57,861 nucleotides of DNA, from contig JABDNT010000012.1 in assembly GCA_013043685.1 (NCBI GenBank), positions 1 to 57,861 of the forward strand. The letters are read 5' to 3'. The notes beneath the pieces were generated by a model that was given only the letters and a program-made list of their open reading frames with translations, was not told the DNA's origin and searched no databases. Below, piece by piece: positions 46,498-54,575 of the stretch. The stretch comes from Flavobacteriaceae bacterium (lineage in GTDB: Bacteria > Bacteroidota > Bacteroidia > Flavobacteriales > Flavobacteriaceae). A program made the position numbers and the translations under genes. Position 1 is the first letter of the stretch. Each line of letters starts with the position of its first letter.

Positions 46498-47589
46498 ATG
46501 CAAGAAGCGCCTTCCTTTGATACCTGGACCTCGATATTCTTAATCGCTGTCGCGATGGGACTTTTCCTGTTCTTACTTATTGTAAGCGGTAAAAACAGAA
46601 AGAACTATCCTATTGCATTCCTGATGCTTGTTTTTTCTATAATGCTGTTCCAATATGTGCTTTACTGGACACGTTACGAGACGGTCTTCCCATATCTTAT
46701 GTTAGTACCACAAGTATGCTATCTTACTACCGGCCCATTGCTGCTATTATATTTTCTGAATCTGTACAAAAATAACATCAGATTTAATTATTTACTTCAT
46801 TTCTTGCCGGCCGGAATAATGTTGATCCCCAATATATTCTTGTGGATGAAATACCTGGGATGGACCGATAAGGATATTCCATTACTATGGAGCGTTCAGA
46901 ATCCCTGGATTTTTGCAGCACATATGGGATTCTACACCTTACTTATTGTAAGACTAGTCCACACCAACCGCAGCAAAACAACTGAATTTCTTCGATTACG
47001 CCATCGCTGGGCTACAACCCTGGTGAGCCTATATTCGCTGTTTCTTCTTGCCTATGTTTCATTTTTCATCCTGGTGAAGCTTCCTTTTTTTAATAACCAG
47101 TGGGATTATGCCATTTCTATAACGATGAGCTTTTCAATATATGCCATTGGATTTTTTATTTTCAAGCAACCACAGGTCTTCGATGGCGAATTTTACAGGC
47201 AATTATTTATTCCCCTTCAGAATAAAAAACAGAGTTTTGAGCAATCCCTGCTCAATGAATTGTATACAAATGTGACCAACTATATGGAGACTAAAAAGCC
47301 ATATATAGAAAATGAACTACGGTTGGTTCACCTTGCGGACCGATTAGGGTTTTCCACTCACCTTCTGTCCAAGGTCATCAACGATAAATCGGGTAAGAAT
47401 TTTAACCAATTCATCAATGACTATCGCCTGGCCGAAGCCGAACAACTACTTCGTGAAGCAAGTGATCTATCTATTCAGAACATTTATTTCGAGGTTGGCT
47501 TCAATAATAAAGCGACCTTCTACAGTGCTTTCAGGAAGAAATACGGCTGTACGCCCACCCAGTTTAAAGACAACGCTGCTAAGTCTTGA
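46498..47589 (+). CDS. AraC-family transcriptional regulator with N-terminal membrane domain
   Basis: A 363-residue membrane-bound regulator. Seven hydrophobic segments fill residues about 10-225 (for example SIFLIAVAMGLFLFLLIV and YLTTGPLLLLYFLNLY), then a cytoplasmic C-terminal AraC-type helix-turn-helix domain (about 262-360; LADRLGFSTHLLSKVINDKSGKNFNQFINDYR and FEVGFNNKATFYSAFRKKYGCTPTQFK). Such proteins of Bacteroidota couple an envelope signal to DNA binding; ligand and targets are unknown. I chose the ATG at 46498 over a TTG two codons upstream. A perfect TATATTTG lies at 46487-46494, too close to the start for a leader. Confidence 0.9.
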   Translation: MQEAPSFDTWTSIFLIAVAMGLFLFLLIVSGKNRKNYPIAFLMLVFSIMLFQYVLYWTRYETVFPYLMLVPQVCYLTTGPLLLLYFLNLYKNNIRFNYLLHFLPAGIMLIPNIFLWMKYLGWTDKDIPLLWSVQNPWIFAAHMGFYTLLIVRLVHTNRSKTTEFLRLRHRWATTLVSLYSLFLLAYVSFFILVKLPFFNNQWDYAISITMSFSIYAIGFFIFKQPQVFDGEFYRQLFIPLQNKKQSFEQSLLNELYTNVTNYMETKKPYIENELRLVHLADRLGFSTHLLSKVINDKSGKNFNQFINDYRLAEAEQLLREASDLSIQNIYFEVGFNNKATFYSAFRKKYGCTPTQFKDNAAKS

Positions 47590-47680
47590 TTTAAAAATCA
47601 AGAGTATGAATTTATAATATCTAACCACTTTTCTAATGTTTTTAAGCAATTTAGAAATCGAAACCTTAAAACATTTTAAT

Positions 47681-48805
47681 ATGAAAAGATTACGACATAT
47701 CGCTACACTACTCCTTCTGCTTATTACCGCAGGAATCTCTGCCCAGAATATGGCTGTTTATGTAAGTGATGCGGGAAATTTTAGTTCCGGACCCTGGCAA
47801 ATAGCAAAATTTGATGAGAACGGTAGCTTCGAAGGAGCTTTAATGAATAATGATGACGGGATCGTGTGGCCCCAGGACATTATTTTCCTTGATAGTGAAG
47901 AGGCTGTTCTGATCTCTAATCTCAGTACAGCAGGAATCATTTCGAAACACGAATGGGATACAGGAAATTTCATTGAAAATTTTGCCGAAGGACTCGGTGG
48001 GCCTACCCGAATGAAAATTGGACCGGACGACAAACTTTATGTACTTCAATGGAGCAATACTAATAATAAAGTGTTGCGCTATGAACTTGATGGGACCTTT
48101 ATAGACGAATTTTCGGAAGTAGGTGTAGTGCAAAGTATAGGAATTGATTGGGACAGTAATGGTGATTTCTATGTTTCTTCTTATTCAGGTTCAACGATTA
48201 GAAAGTTCAATGGAACTAACGGAGCTGATATGGGCGATTTTATTTCCACTGGCCTTCAGGGTCCAACAAACATCTTCTTTGAACCGGGAGGTGACCTTAT
48301 TGTTTTCAATTACAACAGTGGTATTATTAAGCGATTTGATTCCGATGGAAATTTTGTTGAGGATCTTATTACCGGTGTGAATGGGTGCGAAGGCTTTGCG
48401 TTCTTTCCAAACGGTGATCTGTTGATCGGGGTTGGATCGGACGGCTCCGTGAGACGATATGACAGCAGTTATAATTTCATCGAAAATTTTGTGGAGCCGG
48501 GAGTTGTACTCACTCCTAACGCCATCGTAATAAGGGATGATATCCCTTTATCGATACGGGAGAACACCCTTGAAATAGTGATGGTGACTCCCACGATTGG
48601 AACTTCTTTCCAATTATCAGATCAGGCACTCACAGCATTCGACACTTTCTATGTGCATAACTCCCAGGGTAAATTAATTGCAACGATCAAATCCGGGGAC
48701 GGAAGGATATGGAATGCATCTCACTTAAATGAAGGAATATATTTTTTAACAGCTTCAAAAGACGGACAAAGGTCTGTTCAAAAAATTGTGGTGAAAGCTA
48801 AGTAA
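47681..48805 (+). CDS. T9SS-exported beta-propeller (NHL/SMP-30-like) protein
   Basis: From the ATG at 47681 (an in-frame ATG 15 codons upstream would spoil the signal peptide) the protein has 374 residues. Signal peptide: MKRLRHIATLLLLLITAGISAQ. Repeated blades of the form DGTFIDEF, NGDFYVSSYSGSTIRKFNG, GGDLIVFNYNSGIIKRFDSDGNFVE and NGDLLIGVGSDGSVRRYDSSYNFIE form a propeller of about six blades. The last 75 residues are a T9SS type A sorting domain (TPTIGTSFQLSD ... RSVQKIVVKAK). It is probably a cell-surface or secreted protein; its ligand is unknown. Confidence 0.85.
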   Translation: MKRLRHIATLLLLLITAGISAQNMAVYVSDAGNFSSGPWQIAKFDENGSFEGALMNNDDGIVWPQDIIFLDSEEAVLISNLSTAGIISKHEWDTGNFIENFAEGLGGPTRMKIGPDDKLYVLQWSNTNNKVLRYELDGTFIDEFSEVGVVQSIGIDWDSNGDFYVSSYSGSTIRKFNGTNGADMGDFISTGLQGPTNIFFEPGGDLIVFNYNSGIIKRFDSDGNFVEDLITGVNGCEGFAFFPNGDLLIGVGSDGSVRRYDSSYNFIENFVEPGVVLTPNAIVIRDDIPLSIRENTLEIVMVTPTIGTSFQLSDQALTAFDTFYVHNSQGKLIATIKSGDGRIWNASHLNEGIYFLTASKDGQRSVQKIVVKAK

Positions 48806-48830
48806 ACCGCTGTTGGAATGGCAGGTTTAT

Positions 48831-48865
48831 GCCCGGCTCTTTTAAGTTTTTGAGTCGGGCTTTTT
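48831..48865 (+). terminator. Rho-independent terminator
   Basis: GCCCGGCTC pairs with GAGTCGGGC (one G-U pair) over a 12-nt loop, followed by T5. It lies 25 nt after the propeller gene. Confidence 0.82.
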
Positions 48866-48890
48866 GTATCTTTACATCAAATAATTTGTA

Positions 48891-49874
48891 GTGAAGAACG
48901 AAATAGATGTATTGATCATTGGAGCCGGCCCTATAGGGATTGCCTGTGCATTAGAATGCAAGAAAAGGGATTTGAGCTATGTAGTGGTTGAAAAAGGAGC
49001 CCTTACCAATTCCCTCTATAATTATCCATTGAATATGACCTTTTTTTCGACTTCGGAAAAATTGGAAATTGACGATATTCCATTTATAAGTGCGAACCCA
49101 AAACCAAACAGGGACGAAGCCCTGGAGTACTACCGCAGGGTAGCAACTTCGAATAAACTTAATATAAACCTCTACGAGACGATCGAATCGGTTAAAAAAG
49201 CCGATGGCCGATTTCAGGTAATTTCAAACAAAAGAAACTATACAGCAAATAATCTCATAGTGAGTACCGGGTTTTATGATATACCAAAATTACTGGATGT
49301 CCCGGGTGAAGCGCTTCCAAAAGTGAGTCATTATTTTAAAGAGGCACATCCTTATGTGATGCAAAAGACCATTGTTGTGGGAGCCAGCAATTCAGCAGTG
49401 GATGCGGCGCTTGAGATATGGCGAAAAGGAGGAGACGTAACTATGGTGATCAGGGGGCCGGGCATAGGTGAGAGGGTCAAGTATTGGGTAAAACCCGATA
49501 TTGAGAATCGTATTTCCGAAGGCAGCATCAAGGCATTATTTAATGCGGAGATCACTGAGGTCAGGGAAGATGAAGTAACCATTAAAACGCCCGATGGCAT
49601 TAAGATCCTTGAAAACGACTATGTCGTCGCCTTAACGGGTTACCGTCCAAATTTCGACTTTCTAAAATCGATTGGTGTGGAATTATCATCAGACGGGAAT
49701 TATTTTCCGTCCTACAATCCTGAGACTATGGAATCGAATGTTCCAGGATTATACCTTGCCGGCGTTATATGCGGTGGTATGGAAACACATAAATGGTTTA
49801 TCGAAAATAGTCGGGTTCATGCCAGCATTATAGCAAATTCCATAGCGGCATCAATCAATACCCCGCATACCTGA
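48891..49874 (+). CDS. YpdA-like FAD-dependent pyridine nucleotide-disulfide oxidoreductase
   Basis: A flavoprotein of 327 residues starting at GTG 48891. It has two dinucleotide motifs, VLIIGAGPIGIACALE for FAD near the N-terminus and VVGASNSAVDAALEIWRKGG for NAD(P)H near residue 160, and the family segment NMTFFSTSEKLEIDDIPF. There is no CxxC pair, which marks the YpdA (Bdr) family: putative bacillithiol disulfide reductases. Whether this organism makes bacillithiol is not shown here. Its last 20 nt overlap the end of the convergent peptidase gene. Confidence 0.9.
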   Translation: MKNEIDVLIIGAGPIGIACALECKKRDLSYVVVEKGALTNSLYNYPLNMTFFSTSEKLEIDDIPFISANPKPNRDEALEYYRRVATSNKLNINLYETIESVKKADGRFQVISNKRNYTANNLIVSTGFYDIPKLLDVPGEALPKVSHYFKEAHPYVMQKTIVVGASNSAVDAALEIWRKGGDVTMVIRGPGIGERVKYWVKPDIENRISEGSIKALFNAEITEVREDEVTIKTPDGIKILENDYVVALTGYRPNFDFLKSIGVELSSDGNYFPSYNPETMESNVPGLYLAGVICGGMETHKWFIENSRVHASIIANSIAASINTPHT

Positions 49875-50691
49875 AGTTCAGTAAATTCTGAGTGTACTTA
49901 TAAAGTGTCGGAAAATGTGTTTTGAAGTCTTCAGGGGATTCAATGAAGTATTCGGCTAAAACTGCCATGAACTCATATTGATTAGTAAATGCATATTCTC
50001 TGAAATACCTCGTTTCATCCAGCCTGTGCTTTACTTCCTCGTTTGTTAATCGCCTGAGGATATTCTGAAATTGCCGGGCAAATCGGGATGAATCGATATC
50101 ACTCCGTTGTTTAGCTTCTAACTGCATTGCATGCATGAATTCATGAATACCTAGATTAAAATTATCATTGTTGGTCTTATAACCATCCTCAAAATGTTTC
50201 CAGCTTAATACCAATGCCTTTTCTCGAGGATTAAATTCTCCTTTGTGATGCTCATCATTCACCGTGCTGTAAAATTCCCCGGGGTACACCAGGATATATT
50301 CAATGAGTCCGTATTCATAGTTCTTCCTTCCAAAACTTAACATGCATCCCACGGAAGCAATTAAGATCTTAATTCTGTCGGTAATTTCCAGACTTTCCCG
50401 ACCTACAAACTTTTTATCTGAAATAAAGGTAGCTACACGGTGACGAAACTGTCTTTTGTATTTTTCTGAAAGATTTTGATAGAATAAGAACTCTTCCTCG
50501 AGTATTTTAACCTGTTCAGGCTTCAGTTTCTTATAGACCAGATAATGTCTGAAAAGCGGTTTATTATAGCGTCCTGCATACCAATTCTCGAAAGCCCTGA
50601 AGATAGCTATAGCCACAATGACAATTACCACACCATACGCGTAGGGTGCTAACCAGGTTGCATTCTCGTCAACTTGTAATAGTAGCATCAT
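49855..50691 (-). CDS. Zinc-dependent MtfA-like (M90) peptidase, membrane-anchored
   Basis: A 278-residue protein with one N-terminal membrane helix (about 13-33, LAPYAYGVVIVIVAIAIFRAF) and a soluble peptidase domain. The zinc motif HEFMH covers His183-His187, and the third ligand is expected in the downstream YEFMAVLAEYFIE (about residue 245). This arrangement belongs to family M90 of MtfA, a cytoplasmic regulator-peptidase of the glucose repressor Mlc in E. coli. The membrane anchor is typical of the Bacteroidota homologues; the substrate is unknown. Confidence 0.86.
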   Translation of the reverse strand: MMLLLQVDENATWLAPYAYGVVIVIVAIAIFRAFENWYAGRYNKPLFRHYLVYKKLKPEQVKILEEEFLFYQNLSEKYKRQFRHRVATFISDKKFVGRESLEITDRIKILIASVGCMLSFGRKNYEYGLIEYILVYPGEFYSTVNDEHHKGEFNPREKALVLSWKHFEDGYKTNNDNFNLGIHEFMHAMQLEAKQRSDIDSSRFARQFQNILRRLTNEEVKHRLDETRYFREYAFTNQYEFMAVLAEYFIESPEDFKTHFPTLYKYTQNLLNFRYAGY

Positions 50692-50774
50692 TTAGAATTG
50701 GGATGTGAAATATACCTATTAATCGACTATTTCATGTAAATCACTGAATAAAAACGTATTAAACGCCTAAATTA

Positions 50775-51314
50775 TTACTTCTTCGAGCTTTCTCCTTTAA
50801 AATTTTGCGAATTATTCTTAAACAATACATTAAAGGTCGTTAAGCTCCCGTAACATCTTGTGATATACTGCTGAAGATCCACTTTATCAATGTCGTCCAG
50901 AGTTTTGCTTGAATTGATCTTTTGCTCCAATACCCGAAGACGATCCCTTAACATAACAATTTTATGAAAAAAGGTATCTATCGGGATCTCTTTTTGCGAA
51001 AGAGATATATCCTTAGGCTTCAATATCATGGTCCCGCCCCTGAATTTATCTGCTATAGGGACAATTTCACTTGCATCGCTCCATTTTTTCAGAATATCAC
51101 GAAGGCTCTTTTCCACTTCGTAAAAACTAACGGTATCTACCTCATCTTCGGCGGCATCAATCACTTCAAATTCTTCATCAACTTCGATCGTTTCCAATCC
51201 TTTATCGATAAAGGTTACCCAATACATTTTCGCAGTCACATTAGTTACGACCCCTTTTCCGTGATCAGGATGATCGATCCTCGAGCCAATTCCCAGAATT
51301 TTGTTCATATTCAT
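50775..51314 (-). CDS. Uncharacterised protein with small N-terminal beta domain
   Basis: A 179-residue cytoplasmic-looking protein with no signal peptide. Residues 1-55 look like a small SH3/Tudor-type beta barrel (GSRIDHPDHGKGVVTNV, YWVTFIDKGLETIEV), a pattern met in DNA- or RNA-polymerase-associated accessory domains such as CarD- or UvrD-like tails. An acidic hinge (DAAEDEVD) is followed by two long helical segments (about 65-85 and 115-165). I do not recognise the family. A second ATG is two codons downstream. It is divergent from the hemN relic. Confidence 0.65.
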   Translation of the reverse strand: MNMNKILGIGSRIDHPDHGKGVVTNVTAKMYWVTFIDKGLETIEVDEEFEVIDAAEDEVDTVSFYEVEKSLRDILKKWSDASEIVPIADKFRGGTMILKPKDISLSQKEIPIDTFFHKIVMLRDRLRVLEQKINSSKTLDDIDKVDLQQYITRCYGSLTTFNVLFKNNSQNFKGESSKK

Positions 51315-51381
51315 AAAGTTTTAAGCTAGTTAAATTACATAAAATTTCAGCATGTTAAAATTCATTTTTAAGATTTGTAAA

Positions 51382-51395
51382 ATGACAAATGTCAT
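51382..51395 (+). promoter_or_regulatory. FNR/CRP-like operator palindrome
   Basis: ATGACAAATGTCAT is a perfect 6-2-6 inverted repeat (TGAC-N4-GTCA core), the form expected for FNR/CRP-family regulators. Its centre is about 43 bp upstream of the transcription start implied by the -7 box at 51418-51425, the position used by activators. It points toward the hemN relic. Confidence 0.6.
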
Positions 51396-51417
51396 ATTAT
51401 TTCAATGCACCCGCTAT

Positions 51418-51425
51418 TAGTTTTG
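51418..51425 (+). promoter_or_regulatory. Predicted -7 promoter element of the hemN relic
   Basis: TAGTTTTG matches TAnnTTTG exactly, 33 nt before the TTG at 51458 and 23 nt after the palindrome. Confidence 0.5.
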
Positions 51426-51457
51426 TGATCAACGGTATATAAGTTAATTACCACATT

Positions 51458-51679
51458 TTGCTATTGGATCTAATCTCAAAATATAATCTTCCTGGCCCCC
51501 GATACACCAGTTATCCAACCGTGCCATATAGGGAAAATGATGGTTTAATTGATATAAAGAGAGACCGTATTTCGGTCACTGAAAAAGGTAAGCCGTTCGT
51601 AAGAAATGTGTGTATGGGATTTGATTTGCGATTATAACGCAATATGCCAGACACTCAACTTTTCTCTATGACGGTTTAA
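51458..51679 (+). pseudogene. hemN: Relic of oxygen-independent coproporphyrinogen III dehydrogenase
   Basis: HemN is a radical-SAM enzyme of anaerobic heme synthesis, about 450 residues long. Here one reading frame encodes LISKYNLPGPRYTSYPTVPY, the extreme N-terminal signature of HemN, joined near 51530 directly to DGLIDIKRDRISVTEKG and KPFVRNVCMGFDLRL, its extreme C-terminus. The radical-SAM core with the CxxxCxxC cluster is gone, about 390 codons. At 51635 a TAA stop stands where the family has Gln, and the frame continues beyond it with PDTQLFSMTV and a second TAA at 51677-51679, matching the true end of HemN. No ATG remains; TTG at 51458 is the most upstream candidate. It is not functional as HemN. 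Converges on the cco operon. Confidence 0.9.
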
Positions 51680-51696
51680 GTTGGTTTATTAGTTAG

Positions 51697-51744
51697 AAGC
51701 GTAAAACGGGATGCAATTGATTGGTTTGCTCCCGTTTTATGCTT
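51697..51744. terminator. Long hairpin between the hemN relic and the cco operon
   Basis: AAGCGTAAAACGGGA (51697-51711) pairs with TCCCGTTTTATGCTT (51730-51744) at 14 of 15 positions, and the loop contains a further TGCAA/TTTGC-like pairing. It ends at the stop codon of the small gene on the minus strand. There is no long T tract, so a 3'-end stabilising or bidirectional terminator role is likely but not certain. Confidence 0.6.
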
Positions 51745-51881
51745 TATTCATCTTCTTTCTTGCCGCCCTGACTCATAAAGGATATGGTCACTGCAACAAG
51801 AATTACTACAACCAGGGCAAAGACCCCTATCATGATCACGCCATTTCCCCAGTCTACCAAAGGTATATTAAGTGCATTCAT
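51744..51881 (-). CDS. Small 45-residue membrane protein, last gene of the cco operon
   Basis: A short gene encoding 45 residues, starting MNALNIPLVDWGNGVIMIG and ending in a charged tail GGKKEDE. Residues about 14-36 form one hydrophobic helix with a Val/Ile-rich core; the N-terminus is short and the C-terminal Lys/Glu tail should stay in the cytoplasm. Its ATG overlaps the TGA of the TauE-like gene as ATGA, the same coupling seen between ccoQ and ccoP, and it ends at the hairpin that closes the operon. This position argues that it is a real gene. I do not recognise the family; an accessory or assembly peptide of the cbb3 oxidase is an inference from context. Confidence 0.75.
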   Translation of the reverse strand: MNALNIPLVDWGNGVIMIGVFALVVVILVAVTISFMSQGGKKEDE

Positions 51882-52633
51882 AGCGATATAGATTGCGTTT
51901 TATATTCAATAATTTTTTCTGAATGTATTACCGAATGACATTCCATTTCGGCATTAATTTTTTCCGTCATAGGTTTAGGAGATACGTAGGGAATTCCAAG
52001 CCCGAGTCCGCGCAGAATGAATAACACTCCTACGATCACCACAAATACCGGAATCACCTTTCGAATTCGCTGCCTGATCTTCCCGGTAAGGAAATTACCA
52101 AAATAAACTGCCGTGGTCATTAGCGGTACTGTTCCCAGCCCAAACAAGATCATATACAAACTACTATTTAAAAGGCCCCCTGCTGCTATTGCACCAAACA
52201 CCGCCATGTAAACTAAACCACAAGGTAGAAATCCGTTCAAGAATCCAATCGTCAGAAAAGTGTCCGAAGATTTTCTTTTAAGTGCCTTGCCTAATTTGTT
52301 CTTGACTTTAGACACTGTTTTATATATCGGGTTTGTAAAACGAGTTGTTCTTATCGACAGGGCTGTGAGAATCACAGCTACAATCATCAATACCCCCGTG
52401 ATAACTGAGATTTTTTGTTGAAGCCCGAAAAGATACAATCCCCTTCCCAACATCCCGAATAGCAGGCCGATAAGGCTATACGTGAAAATTCGACCTGAGT
52501 GATACAGGATTATTTGAATGAATCTTCGGGAACTGTTCTTATGGTCAAGGGGAAGTACAAAAGCAATAGGCCCACACATACCCACGCAGTGAAAACTGCC
52601 CAGTAATCCTAGTATGAAGCCCGACCACAGCAT
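51878..52633 (-). CDS. Sulfite exporter TauE/SafE-like membrane protein, cbb3-associated
   Basis: A 251-residue membrane protein with about six helices. The N-terminal GLLGSFHCVGMCGPIAF carries the two cysteines and His typical of the DsbD_2/TauE-SafE branch found in cbb3 oxidase clusters, and a second conserved cysteine occurs in GFLNGFLPCGLVYMA. Members near ccoG/ccoH are thought to take part in copper handling or electron transfer for oxidase maturation; the family name sulfite exporter is not evidence for sulfite. The C-terminal extension after about residue 222 is hydrophilic. It starts 1 nt after ccoH and overlaps the small gene by 4 nt. Confidence 0.9.
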   Translation of the reverse strand: MLWSGFILGLLGSFHCVGMCGPIAFVLPLDHKNSSRRFIQIILYHSGRIFTYSLIGLLFGMLGRGLYLFGLQQKISVITGVLMIVAVILTALSIRTTRFTNPIYKTVSKVKNKLGKALKRKSSDTFLTIGFLNGFLPCGLVYMAVFGAIAAGGLLNSSLYMILFGLGTVPLMTTAVYFGNFLTGKIRQRIRKVIPVFVVIVGVLFILRGLGLGIPYVSPKPMTEKINAEMECHSVIHSEKIIEYKTQSISL

Positions 52634-52634
52634 C

Positions 52635-53081
52635 TTAGTACACTATTGATTCTTTATACATATAATGACTCCCCTCATATTCCCAATCCAAGGTAATGTT
52701 CCAGCGACCGTCCAATAAACGTTCATCAGGTATGAGTAATTGAGCATTGGATATAACTATGGGTATGTTGAAATCCAATCGTTTATTAGACGGTCTGTAT
52801 AGGAACACTTTTCCTTTTATTCTATTGGGATCAATTTCTTTTGGAAATGTAATTAGCCAGCCTTCAGGGACTTTTTTACTCTCTATCTTTTCTGAAAGGG
52901 TCTTTGTATTTTCTTCAGCATCTATTTCTTTCTGATATTGCAGATCTTTTTCATAATACGCTTCATTAACCAGGTCATGGTCATATTCTTTATTGGTCAT
53001 CATGGTTATTACCATAAACATGATGAATCCAATGAAAAGGATCATTCCAATTACAAGTCCACCACCCCAGTTGATCTTCAT
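52635..53081 (-). CDS. ccoH: FixH/CcoH family protein
   Basis: Membrane-anchored protein of 148 residues required for stable assembly of cbb3 oxidase. One N-terminal helix (about 7-27, GGLVIGMILFIGFIMFMVITMM) is followed by a conserved juxtamembrane stretch YDHDLVNEAYYEKDLQYQKEIDAEENT and a periplasmic beta domain (VFLYRPSNKRLDF, LLDGRWNITLDWEYEG). The sequence is the standard Bacteroidota FixH form. Encoded 11 nt after ccoG and 1 nt before the TauE-like gene. Confidence 0.92.
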   Translation of the reverse strand: MKINWGGGLVIGMILFIGFIMFMVITMMTNKEYDHDLVNEAYYEKDLQYQKEIDAEENTKTLSEKIESKKVPEGWLITFPKEIDPNRIKGKVFLYRPSNKRLDFNIPIVISNAQLLIPDERLLDGRWNITLDWEYEGSHYMYKESIVY

Positions 53082-53092
53082 AACTCTAATTT

Positions 53093-54514
53093 TTAATTAT
53101 AACTCCTTGGCCCTAAAAAAGCCGTTTTTGTTGTCTCAATAAGCTCATCACCGCTATACACTCCAATCTTCACTTTGTCCTTATCACCAGTGAGGTCACT
53201 GGCATTTATTTCAATGAAAAGGGTTCCTTCTTCCAAGCCTTGTTTTCCTATTTCAAAATTCTGGTTCTTAACCAGTCGGATAGATCCCTCATGAGACAGC
53301 AATTCAAAACGTACATCCGTTATGTCTTCTGTAGTTTTATTTACCAGCTTATACGTATAAACATTACTTATAATATTATTCTCCATTCGTTCATAGAGTT
53401 GTCCCGGTAATCTAAGGACTCGCGCTTCCACATCATTTCTCAGGAATAACATCCCAATAAATACTCCAATTAGGATTACTAGTACCGCAGAATATCCTTT
53501 TAGACGAGCGTTATATTTAAATTTCGCTTTCTTCTCTATATTATCTTCACTCGCATAGCGAATCAATCCTTTTGGTAAATTCACCTTTTCCATCATATGG
53601 TCACAGGCGTCAATACATGCGGTACAATTCACACACTCAAGCTGTGTACCGTTCCTAATATCTATTCCTGTGGGGCAAACATGCACACACTGAAAACAAT
53701 CGATACAATCTCCTTTTCCGGTTGAAGCGCGATCTTCATTCTTCTTGAATAAAGCTCTTCCTTTCTCTTTTTCTCCACGCTTGTGATCGTAAGCAACAAC
53801 GATGGACTTGTTATCAAGGAGCACTCCCTGTAACCGTCCGTATGGGCAGGCAATTATACAAACCTGCTCTCTGAACCAGGCAAAAACAAAATAGAATACC
53901 GCCGTAAAGATGAGCAATGAAATTAAGGTGCTGATATTTTCCAGCGGACCTTCAGTAATATATTCTATAAGTTTATCACTGCTTATCAGATAAGCAAGAA
54001 AAATATTTGCTATAAAAAATGATATGACAAAGAACAAGAACCATTTTGATAAGCGTTTACGGATCTTTTCCAAATTCCATTTTTGCTTATCCAGCCGGAT
54101 CTGCTTTCCACGATCCCCTTCTATCCAGTATTCAACCCTTCGGAATACCATCTCCATGAAGATTGTCTGCGGACACATCCATCCGCAGAATATCCTTCCG
54201 AAAGCCACCGTAAAAAAGATAATGAACACCACACCTATAATCATCATGATCACAAAGATGTGAAAGTCCTGAGGCCAGAACGGAAATCCGAATATGTTAA
54301 ACCTCCGTTCTAGAACATTGATGAGGATAAACTGGTTACCCCCTATTTTAATGAACGGCGTAGCAAATAAGATAGCCAGTAATACATAGCTAACCAACTT
54401 ACGTTTTTCATAAAACCATCCCGATGGTTTTTTAGGGTAGATCCAGGCGCGTTTACCCTCCTCACTTATCGTGGCAATACTATCCCTGAATCTTTCATCT
54501 TCCGGTGTTTCCAA
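53093..54514 (-). CDS. ccoG: Cytochrome c oxidase accessory protein CcoG
   Basis: A membrane polyferredoxin of 473 residues (CcoG/FixG, RdxA type), known as a cupric reductase for cbb3 assembly. Membrane helices lie at about 40-60, 85-110, 160-180, 200-220 and 340-360. Cysteine motifs are CGWMCPQ and ACPYG in the membrane part and two 4Fe-4S clusters in CIDCFQCVHVCP and CVNCTACIDACD. The C-terminal 110 residues form an extracytoplasmic Ig-like domain. The ATG lies 61 nt after ccoP. Confidence 0.95.
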   Translation of the reverse strand: METPEDERFRDSIATISEEGKRAWIYPKKPSGWFYEKRKLVSYVLLAILFATPFIKIGGNQFILINVLERRFNIFGFPFWPQDFHIFVIMMIIGVVFIIFFTVAFGRIFCGWMCPQTIFMEMVFRRVEYWIEGDRGKQIRLDKQKWNLEKIRKRLSKWFLFFVISFFIANIFLAYLISSDKLIEYITEGPLENISTLISLLIFTAVFYFVFAWFREQVCIIACPYGRLQGVLLDNKSIVVAYDHKRGEKEKGRALFKKNEDRASTGKGDCIDCFQCVHVCPTGIDIRNGTQLECVNCTACIDACDHMMEKVNLPKGLIRYASEDNIEKKAKFKYNARLKGYSAVLVILIGVFIGMLFLRNDVEARVLRLPGQLYERMENNIISNVYTYKLVNKTTEDITDVRFELLSHEGSIRLVKNQNFEIGKQGLEEGTLFIEINASDLTGDKDKVKIGVYSGDELIETTKTAFLGPRSYN

Positions 54515-54575
54515 AACAAAATTTTTAGGTTATCCTTCCGTTAATGACCAGGGTTTTTATGTTTTCCTCGGTATG

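Noticed and set aside
51458-51637. The hemN relic as a genuine 59-residue protein
   Set aside because: The HemN-like frame continues past its stop codon to the natural C-terminus, which points to decay and not to a new short gene.
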